This document shows positions 8,087 through 12,604 of a stretch of 12,604 nucleotides of DNA, in pieces. This stretch comes from M3007 sp040383605 (GTDB lineage Bacteria; Bacteroidota; Bacteroidia; Chitinophagales; Saprospiraceae). Location: NCBI GenBank assembly GCA_040383605.1, contig JBEIDF010000098.1:1-12604 (forward strand), given 5' to 3'. The position numbers and the translations under genes are program-made. The number at the start of each line of letters is the position of its first letter. Positions within the stretch are counted from its first letter, which is position 1. The notes below the pieces were generated by a model. It was not told the origin of the DNA and ran no database searches. It saw only the letters and a list, made by a program, of their open reading frames with translations.

Positions 8087-9474
8087 GCGCCGCTTTTGAA
8101 CTCATTGACCAGCGCTTGCAGCCCGGCTTTTGCGTCGCCGAAAAGCATGCGGGTGTTATTCTTGAAAAAGAGCGGATTTTCGACGCCGGCAAATCCTTTG
8201 CCCATGCTGCGTTTCATCACGATCACCGTGCGCGCCTTGTCGGCGTCAATGATCGGCATTCCAAAGAGCGGACTGTTTTTGTCTTCCCGGGCGGCCGGGT
8301 TCACTACGTCATTGGCGCCGATGATCATACAGACATCCACGGTTTCCATGGTGGGATTCACAGCATCCATTTCTGCCATAGCGTCGTAGGAGATATTGGC
8401 TTCTGCGAGCAGTACGTTCATGTGTCCGGGCATCCTTCCGGCTACCGGATGGATCGCAAATCGGACTTCTGCGCCGTTTTTTTCCAGTTGTTCCGTCAAT
8501 TCGCGTACCGCGTGCTGCGCTTGGGATACGGCCATGCCATAACCCGGCACGATCACGATGCTGTTTGCCGCTTCCAGTACGAGGTAGGCTTCGTCTGTTT
8601 TGATTGGTTTAATTTCTCCTGCCACTTCCATGGCCGAGCCGGAAGTGGGTGTGCCGAATCCGCCGAGGAAGACATTGGCCACCGAGCGGTTCATGGCTTT
8701 GCACATGATCAGCGTCAGGATGATTCCGCTGGCGCCCACGAGTGCGCCGGCGACGATCAGCAGTTTATTGTTTACCACAAAGCCGGAGGCGCAGGCGGCC
8801 ATACCCGAGTAAGAATTCAGCAGACAGATCACCACCGGCATATCGGCGCCGCCGATTGGGATGGTAAGCAAAACGCCAAGAATAAAAGATGCCGCGGTAA
8901 AACCAAGGAAATACCAGAGCGCATTTGGCCCCAGGGTGTCCATGGCAAACAGCACGCCAAAAACGGCCATTGCGGTGAGCACTGCACCAGTAACGATTTG
9001 CTGGCCGGTGTACATGATCGGTTTTCCGCTGATAAACCGTTCTTCCAGTTTCGCCCAGGCAACTACTGAACCGGTAAAAGTAATTCCACCGATGATAGCA
9101 GCCAGCCAGAGAACAATGCCGCCAAAAACACCCTGGTTTTCGTGCTGTGCTTCGAATTCTGCAAATGCTACAAACCAGCTTGCCAAGCCGCCGAATCCAT
9201 TGAGCAGGCCCACCATCTGCGGCATGCCGGTCATGGGTGTGCGATAGGCAAAGAACAAACCTGCTACGGCGCCCAAAATGGCCCCGAGGGCGATAAATGT
9301 AAACCGTTCTATGTCCGGGAGCATCAGCGTCACAATCACCGCCGCTGCCATGCCTATGCCAGAAATAATATTTCCCCGGCGCGCTGATTCCGGATTACTC
9401 ATGAGTTTGAAACCCAGAATAAAGGCTACGGCGGACAGTATATAAACCAGATCAATCAGATTCCGTAATTCCAT
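8083..9474 (-). CDS. pntB: NAD(P) transhydrogenase subunit beta, PntB
   Basis: This 463-aa protein has the full family length. Residues 1 to about 270 are membrane helices rich in Gly, Ala and Val (domain II), including MPQMVGLLNGFGGLAS (85-100) and LLNSYSGMAACASGF (218-232). Residues about 290-463 are the NADP(H)-binding domain III: GYGMAVSQAQ (311-320), FAIHPVAGRMPGHMNVLLAEA (339-359), GANDVVNPAA (386-395) and KRSMGKGFAGVENPLFF (421-437). The enzyme couples hydride transfer between NADH and NADP+ to proton flow. Asn92 stands where E. coli beta-His91 lies by my alignment, and Asn220 corresponds to E. coli Asn222. It starts 4 nt after the pntAb stop, so the two are translationally coupled. 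It is convergent with miaE. Confidence 0.95.
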   Translation of the reverse strand: MELRNLIDLVYILSAVAFILGFKLMSNPESARRGNIISGIGMAAAVIVTLMLPDIERFTFIALGAILGAVAGLFFAYRTPMTGMPQMVGLLNGFGGLASWFVAFAEFEAQHENQGVFGGIVLWLAAIIGGITFTGSVVAWAKLEERFISGKPIMYTGQQIVTGAVLTAMAVFGVLFAMDTLGPNALWYFLGFTAASFILGVLLTIPIGGADMPVVICLLNSYSGMAACASGFVVNNKLLIVAGALVGASGIILTLIMCKAMNRSVANVFLGGFGTPTSGSAMEVAGEIKPIKTDEAYLVLEAANSIVIVPGYGMAVSQAQHAVRELTEQLEKNGAEVRFAIHPVAGRMPGHMNVLLAEANISYDAMAEMDAVNPTMETVDVCMIIGANDVVNPAAREDKNSPLFGMPIIDADKARTVIVMKRSMGKGFAGVENPLFFKNNTRMLFGDAKAGLQALVNEFKSGA

Positions 9475-9478
9475 GGCT

Positions 9479-9772
9479 TTATTTAGTCTTTTTCTTAAAC
9501 ATAATGAGCATCCGGTCGGTCACAAAATAACCGCCGACCACATTCACCATCGCTAAACCGACGGCGATTCCGCCCAAGATGGCGGTCAAGTTCTCGCCTG
9601 CGCCCGCGCCTGCGGCAATAAGCGCGCCTACGACGGTCACGCCGGAGATCGCGTTAGAGCCCGACATCAACGGGGTGTGCAGGAGTGATGGCACCTTAGA
9701 GATGACCTCGAAGCCCAGAAAGATGGACAGCACGAGGATAAACAACAGAGCAATTAATACGGCTGATTCCAT
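9479..9772 (-). CDS. pntAb: NAD(P) transhydrogenase subunit alpha part 2 (membrane part), PntAb
   Basis: This 97-aa protein starts at ATG 9772 (MESAVLIALLFILVLSIFLG). An in-frame ATG at 9805 would add 11 residues (MTATRGTNCIL) unlike the family. Motifs are GFEVISKVPSLLHTPLMSG, SNAISGVTVVGALIAAG, and GGIAVGLAMVNVVGGYFVTDRM, with three to four membrane segments. This is the separate transmembrane polypeptide found where PntA is split in two. It assembles with PntB and the soluble NAD-binding PntAa. The pntAa gene would be expected directly upstream, but only repeats and the rpn/fic island follow to the window end. A 165-bp repeat begins 34 bp upstream of the ATG, so any native promoter close to the gene has been displaced or is supplied by the repeat. 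Confidence 0.92.
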   Translation of the reverse strand: MESAVLIALLFILVLSIFLGFEVISKVPSLLHTPLMSGSNAISGVTVVGALIAAGAGAGENLTAILGGIAVGLAMVNVVGGYFVTDRMLIMFKKKTK

Positions 9773-9806
9773 AAGTATGCAGTTTGTGCCGCGGGTTGCG
9801 GTCATT

Positions 9807-9971
9807 AGAGTATGTCTAAATTTATATTCTCTGCTAATATGAAAAGGATTTTTTAGCCAGACAAGGCGCTTTTTGCAGGCGTAATGGGACTAATTACGGC
9901 GAAAAAAAGGAACGAAGGTTGGCTGAAAAAGACTTTCATATTAGAGAGAAATATAATTTTAGACATGCTCT
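9807..9971. repeat. 165-bp fold-back repeat, copy 1 (MITE-like)
   Basis: The left end reads AGAGTATGTCTAAATTTATA and the right end, reverse-complemented, reads AGAGCATGTCTAAAATTATA. The matching continues imperfectly toward the middle (both arms carry CTAATATGAAA), so the whole unit can fold on itself. The same sequence recurs at 11378-11542 (same orientation, same 165-bp length, roughly 90% identical by eye), at 12468-12604 (inverted, about one mismatch over the visible part), and as a half copy directly downstream. No protein is encoded. Non-autonomous transposable element (MITE-like) is the best reading. No convincing target-site duplication was found. Confidence 0.85.
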
Positions 9972-10060
9972 AAAGGGACTAATTACGGCGAAAAAAAGGA
10001 AAGAAGGTTGGCTGAAAAAGATTTTCATATTAGCGAAAAATATAATTTTAGATATGCTCT
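9972..10060. repeat. Tandem half copy of the 165-bp repeat (copy 2, right half only)
   Basis: Starting immediately after copy 1, the segment from GGGACTAATTACGGCG to GATATGCTCT repeats the second half of the element. It differs from copy 1 at several positions but from copy 3 (11453-11542) at only about two, and it shares copy 3's bases after the end (CTCTCT). It is therefore not a simple local duplication of copy 1. Confidence 0.85.
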
Positions 10061-10182
10061 CTTAGGTGATTGCGGAGCCAATATAGCGCCGGCTCCGGCG
10101 GGTTTTTCGTGAAACCGGTGCATCAAATCCCCTGCGCGCTTTTGCCTCGGCTGGCGAATTTGAGCGCAAGCAAATAAAAAAC
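10061..10182. other. Intergenic stretch with small GC-rich hairpin, no gene recognised
   Basis: Between the half repeat and the long palindrome there is no supportable gene. A minus-strand open frame crosses it but also runs through two repeat elements. A hairpin CGCCG-GCTC-CGGCG (10087-10100) followed by GG and five T (10103-10107) has the shape of a plus-strand intrinsic terminator, though no plus-strand gene precedes it here. It may be a remnant of a displaced gene end. Confidence 0.4.
10087..10107 (+). terminator. Terminator-like hairpin without an upstream plus-strand gene
   Basis: A 5-bp all-GC stem with a GCTC loop is followed after two G by TTTTT. It would stop transcription entering from the pntAb side on the plus strand, where no gene is visible. 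It could insulate rpn from read-through or be a relic. Confidence 0.35.
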
Positions 10183-10344
10183 GTAACTGGTTAGCAGGAT
10201 CGCTGTCTGGCCAAAAAAGTCCTATTTTCCGCCATACTTCGCGATTTTTTTTGACCATAGCACTGCTATGGCCTACAAAAAATCGCTTCGTCTGGCGAAA
10301 AATGGATCCTTTTTTGGCTCAGACGCGACCTGCTAACCAGTTAC
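10183..10344. mobile_element. 162-bp palindromic MITE with 8-bp target-site duplication, IS66-like ends
   Basis: The element runs from GTAACTGGTTAGCAGG to CCTGCTAACCAGTTAC, a perfect 16-bp terminal inverted repeat. The two 81-nt arms stay largely complementary to a centre at 10263 (CCATAGCA-C-TGCTATGG, 10255-10271). TAAAAAAC occurs exactly on both sides (10175-10182 and 10345-10352), a perfect 8-bp direct repeat. From general knowledge, IS66-family elements have ends starting GTAA and make 8-bp duplications, so a non-autonomous derivative mobilised by such a transposase is a good fit. It has no coding capacity. It lies 128 bp upstream of the rpn start. Confidence 0.82.
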
Positions 10345-10395
10345 TAAAAAACACGTTCCGCAATAAAAAAATCGGCAAAATCCGGCAAGTTGGAG

Positions 10396-10419
10396 CGCAT
10401 CAAGGCGGATTTTGATGCG
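10396..10419. promoter_or_regulatory. Inverted repeat just upstream of the rpn promoter
   Basis: CGCATCAA (10396-10403) and TTGATGCG (10412-10419) form a perfect 8-bp inverted repeat with an 8-nt spacer. It ends four bases before the proposed -33 element. The size and placement suit an operator for a dimeric regulator, possibly Rpn's own HTH. A structural hairpin or chance cannot be excluded. Confidence 0.35.
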
Positions 10420-10422
10420 TGT

Positions 10423-10454
10423 CTTGTTTTTTTCGGCGAATTCCCGTACTTTTG
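10423..10454 (+). promoter_or_regulatory. Putative Bacteroidota-type promoter for rpn
   Basis: TACTTTTG at 10447-10454 matches the -7 consensus TAnnTTTG. CTTG at 10423-10426 serves as a -33 TTG element with 20-bp spacing, which is close to the usual value. The ATG at 10472 follows 17 bp after the -7 box. This placement also argues against the in-frame ATG at 10412, which lies upstream of the promoter. Confidence 0.5.
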
Positions 10455-10471
10455 TTACAAATTGTTTTAGG

Positions 10472-11356
10472 ATGACAAAGAAACTGATCCGCTTCGATTG
10501 GGCGATGAAAAAAATGCTTCGCCACAAAGCAAACTTCGATATCCTCGAGGGGTTCTTGTCGGAATTGCTCGGCGAAGATGTAAAAATTAAACAAGTCCTT
10601 GACAGCGAAAGTAACAAGGAGACAGAAAATGACAAATTTAACCGCGTGGACATCCTCGTGGAAAACGACAAGCGTGAACTCGTTATTATCGAAGTCCAAA
10701 ATACGCAGGAGTACGATTACTTCCATCGAATGCTTTACGGAGCCTCAAAAGCCATCACCGAACACATCCGGGAGGGATCCGCGTACGCCCAGGTAAAAAA
10801 GGTCATCTCTATCACTATTGCCTATTTTGACCTGGGGCAGGGAAAGGATTACGTTTATCACGGCACAACCGTTTTTAAGGGCATCCACAAAGGAGATATT
10901 CTTGGACTTTCCGAAAAACAAATCGAAGCTTATCAAAAGAATCACGCCCACGAGATCTACCCGGAATATTGGGTGATCAAAACGGGTAAATTCAGAAACC
11001 GGATCAATGACCGACTGGATGAATGGGTTTATTTCTTGAAGAATGCAGAAATCAAGCCGTCTTTTTCAGCCAAAGGCCTTAAAGAAGCAAGTGATAAATT
11101 GGACGCCCTGAAATTGCCGGAAAAAGAACGCCTGGAATACGATAAATATTTGCGCCACCTGATGAGTATCGCCAGCCGGAACCATACCATCGAAATAGAA
11201 GCGAAGGAAATAATAAAAAAAGCGCACGAAGAAAAGGAACTGGAGTTCATACTCGAAATGGCAAAAGAAGGGCTTTCGGTTTCAAAAATTGCAAGAATCG
11301 CCAAGAAAACCGAACAGGAAGTTCAACAAATAATAGACGGCCAGGTAAAAAAATAA
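10472..11356 (+). CDS. Rpn-family PD-(D/E)XK nuclease / putative transposase
   Basis: This 294-aa protein begins MTKKLIRFDWAMKKMLRHKANF. An ATG at 10412 is in frame but precedes the promoter and adds residues unlike the family. The N-terminal 'FDWAMKKMLR...LEGFLSELLG' and the core RVDILVENDKRELVIIEVQ place the nuclease residues Asp60, Glu74 and Gln76 in the D-x13-ExQ order of the Rpn (YhgA-like) PD-(D/E)XK family. AYFDLGQGKDYVYHG and YPEYWVIKTGKF are also typical of the Bacteroidota branch. The C-terminus (about 264-288, AKEGLSVSKIARIAKKTEQEV) looks like a helix-turn-helix. Rpn proteins are DNA nucleases that promote RecA-independent recombination. The gene sits between direct copies of the 165-bp repeat and next to a palindromic MITE, which marks it as accessory. 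Confidence 0.85.
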   Translation: MTKKLIRFDWAMKKMLRHKANFDILEGFLSELLGEDVKIKQVLDSESNKETENDKFNRVDILVENDKRELVIIEVQNTQEYDYFHRMLYGASKAITEHIREGSAYAQVKKVISITIAYFDLGQGKDYVYHGTTVFKGIHKGDILGLSEKQIEAYQKNHAHEIYPEYWVIKTGKFRNRINDRLDEWVYFLKNAEIKPSFSAKGLKEASDKLDALKLPEKERLEYDKYLRHLMSIASRNHTIEIEAKEIIKKAHEEKELEFILEMAKEGLSVSKIARIAKKTEQEVQQIIDGQVKK

Positions 11357-11377
11357 AACCGCCAATCCGGAAGGGTA

Positions 11378-11542
11378 AGAGCATGCCTCAAATTATATTC
11401 TCTGCTACTATGAAAAGGATTTTTTAGACAGGCAAGGCGCTTTTTGCAGGCGAAAAGGGACTAATTACGGCGAAAAAAAGGAACGAAGGTTGGCTGAAAA
11501 AGATTTTCATATTAGCGAGAAATATAATTTTAGATATGCTCT
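11378..11542. repeat. 165-bp fold-back repeat, copy 3
   Basis: It has the same length and orientation as copy 1, starting AGAGCATGCCTCAAATTATA and ending TTTTAGATATGCTCT. It begins 21 bp after the rpn stop codon and ends directly against a minus-strand gene remnant whose TAG (11543-11545) abuts the repeat edge. Together with copy 1 it brackets rpn. Together with the inverted copy 4 it brackets fic. Confidence 0.87.
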
Positions 11543-11629
11543 CTAAATACGGTAGCCCCATTTGGTGTCGAGCTGATGACAAAAATGATCTTCAAATATT
11601 CCTTCCCAATCTTTACGCTGTTTTGTCAT
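11543..11629 (-). pseudogene. 28-codon open frame overlapping fic 3' end, probable truncated gene
   Basis: On the minus strand an ATG at 11629 overlaps the last 17 nt of fic. It opens a frame reading MTKQRKDWEGIFED and then HFCHQLDTKWGYRI, with the stop exactly at the edge of repeat copy 3. A start overlapping the upstream stop is the arrangement expected of a co-transcribed downstream gene. The abrupt end at a mobile-element border suggests the rest was removed or displaced by the repeat. No continuation was found beyond the repeat, where rpn lies on the other strand. It could also be a chance ORF or a genuine micro-protein. No family recognised. Confidence 0.35.
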
Positions 11630-12416
11630 CGTTATTTGCAATTGATTGTGGTAGCATTAATAAAAACGGAAGCGCTTTTGAATAATCCAATTCAGGATAT
11701 TCTAAACCCAATGCCCTGATATTTTTGTAATAAGTTTGGTGGTACGTATAATAATTTCTTTCGCTGGGAACAAACCATGCTTTTTCTCCTAATTTCTGTG
11801 CCAGGAACCACTTCTCCATTAACCTTGCACTTCTTCCATTTCCATCGTTCCACGGATGTATTTTTACGAACACCAAATGAATTATAGCGGCAAAAAAGAA
11901 AACTTCCTGAATGTTTAATTTGGTTTTTAACAGCAATGCAATGTCGCTGTACAATTTTTCCATTTCGCCAGCCACTTCAAAGGGTGTGGCTGCCACGTAA
12001 TCTATTCTTCCATCGGGTGTGGTTACATACATATTTTGTGTTCTCAACTTGCCTTGATGATGTTTGGCTACAATATGCTTGCTCAATAATTTATGGGCTT
12101 CGCTTATGTTGGCTTTATTCAATTCGTTGGTTTTGGCAAAAGTGTATGCACTATACAAGTCGTCAATCTTTTTGGTGTAGTCCGGCAAAAATTCGATACC
12201 GAATTTCTTGTGTTTGATGTAGCTGTCCAACTCAATATCCTCCCCTTCTATCTTACTTGAAAATACCGATGCCACCGAGGTGTAAAAACTAAATGTATCA
12301 GTTGATATTTCAGCATCTTCTAATGCCGCAAAATTGCTTTCCAATCGGTTGTCCAATTGTTGGCAATATATCTCAAGTAGATGCGCACGTATGATTTTTA
12401 ATTCAGTGGCTTTCAT
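11613..12416 (-). CDS. Fic-domain protein (putative AMP transferase), class II type
   Basis: This 267-aa protein carries the Fic active-site motif HPWNDGNGR (187-195), matching HPFxxGNGR with Trp for Phe. His187 is the catalytic base, and the Gly/Asn/Arg residues bind nucleotide phosphates. An N-terminal inhibitory motif SSKIEG (53-58) fits [S/T]xxxE[G/N], in which Glu57 would block ATP binding; this defines class II Fic proteins that regulate themselves. The beta-hairpin before the active site (TQNMYVTTPDGRIDYVAATP) is the target-clamping flap. Such enzymes transfer AMP or other phosphate-containing groups to protein hydroxyls; the target is unknown. The gene is more A+T-rich than the housekeeping genes to its left and lies between inverted copies of the 165-bp repeat, suggesting acquisition. 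No good promoter consensus was found upstream. Confidence 0.9.
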   Translation of the reverse strand: MKATELKIIRAHLLEIYCQQLDNRLESNFAALEDAEISTDTFSFYTSVASVFSSKIEGEDIELDSYIKHKKFGIEFLPDYTKKIDDLYSAYTFAKTNELNKANISEAHKLLSKHIVAKHHQGKLRTQNMYVTTPDGRIDYVAATPFEVAGEMEKLYSDIALLLKTKLNIQEVFFFAAIIHLVFVKIHPWNDGNGRSARLMEKWFLAQKLGEKAWFVPSERNYYTYHQTYYKNIRALGLEYPELDYSKALPFLLMLPQSIANNDDKTA

Positions 12417-12467
12417 ATTCTTTACGCTGTTGTTTCGGCATAAACGTTTACTTTTATTTTGCCCGTT

Positions 12468-12604
12468 AGAGCATGTCTAAAATTATATTTCTCGCTAATA
12501 TGAAAGTCTTTTTCAGCCAACCTTCGTTCCTTTTTTTCGCCGTAATTAGTCCCATTACGCCTGCAAAAAGCGCCTTGTCTGGCTAAAAAATCCTTTTCAT
12601 ATTA
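12468..12604. repeat. 165-bp fold-back repeat, copy 4, inverted and cut by window end
   Basis: It begins AGAGCATGTCTAAAATTATA and reads as the reverse complement of copy 1 to the end of the window. I count about one difference in 137 bp. About 28 bp remain outside. It starts 51 bp upstream of the fic start codon, so fic's promoter must lie in a short gap or in the repeat. The near identity with copy 1 points to recent spread or gene conversion. Confidence 0.87.

Noticed and set aside
7864..9069. Long plus-strand open frame (401 codons) across the pntB region
   Set aside because: It is antisense to a full-length, motif-rich PntB and begins inside miaE. Its composition (His/Gly/Asp-rich) is what a shadow of a G+C-rich membrane protein gives.
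10025..10258. Minus-strand 77-codon frame upstream of pntAb, as a possible pntAa remnant or small gene
   Set aside because: It runs through half of the palindromic MITE, the plain intergenic stretch and the end of the half repeat, and shows no Rossmann or PntAa motif.
9807..11542. Composite transposon carrying rpn, with target duplications at the outer ends of the 165-bp copies
   Set aside because: The flanks of copies 1, 3 and 4 show no convincing matching duplication, and the elements encode no transposase. The bracketing itself is kept as a finding.
11543..12416. Fic toxin with a separate antitoxin encoded by the adjacent small frame
   Set aside because: This Fic protein carries its own inhibitory SSKIEG motif, so a separate antitoxin is not required, and the small frame has no inhibitory motif.
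9807..12604. CRISPR array
   Set aside because: The repeats are 165 bp, palindromic, variably oriented and separated by whole genes. There are no regular spacers and no cas genes.

Overview
The window looks like a chromosomal segment of a Bacteroidota bacterium, probably of the Saprospiraceae/Chitinophagaceae kind. This is inferred from the gene content: a LuxC-like acyl-CoA reductase, a stand-alone MiaE, a split proton-translocating transhydrogenase and lipoproteins with OmpA domains. Shine-Dalgarno sites are largely absent, and two genes have promoter-like TAnnTTTG -7 boxes. The genus cannot be fixed from the sequence.

Left part (1-6446), envelope and export. The 3' end of an MBL-fold hydrolase gene converges on a small lipoprotein gene. 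A lipoprotein with a coiled coil and an OmpA domain (684-1532, +) follows. A compact minus-strand operon (6239 down to 1572) encodes an ABC exporter half, a HlyD-type adaptor and a TolC-type outer membrane channel, which is a complete tripartite (type I-like) export machine. Its ATPase domain departs from consensus at several catalytic motifs.

Middle (6447-9772), housekeeping. An acyl-CoA reductase gene and miaE form a two-gene plus-strand unit. They converge, with a 4-nt overlap, on a minus-strand pntAb-pntB pair encoding the membrane and NADP-binding parts of NAD(P) transhydrogenase. The NAD-binding subunit gene pntAa, normally just upstream, is absent. A repeat element begins 34 bp before pntAb instead.

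Right part (9806-12604), an accessory, repeat-rich island. It holds an Rpn-family PD-(D/E)XK nuclease/putative transposase and a Fic-domain protein. Around them lie copies of a 165-bp fold-back repeat: two in direct orientation, one half copy in tandem, and one inverted copy cut by the window end. Just upstream of rpn is a second, unrelated-ended 162-bp palindrome with 16-bp perfect terminal inverted repeats, flanked by a perfect 8-bp direct duplication, which is a clear transposition footprint. A short gene remnant lies between fic and one repeat copy. The likely story is insertion of non-autonomous hairpin elements plus acquisition of rpn and fic upstream of pntAb. Whether Rpn acts on these hairpins is speculation, but it is the most interesting question the window raises.
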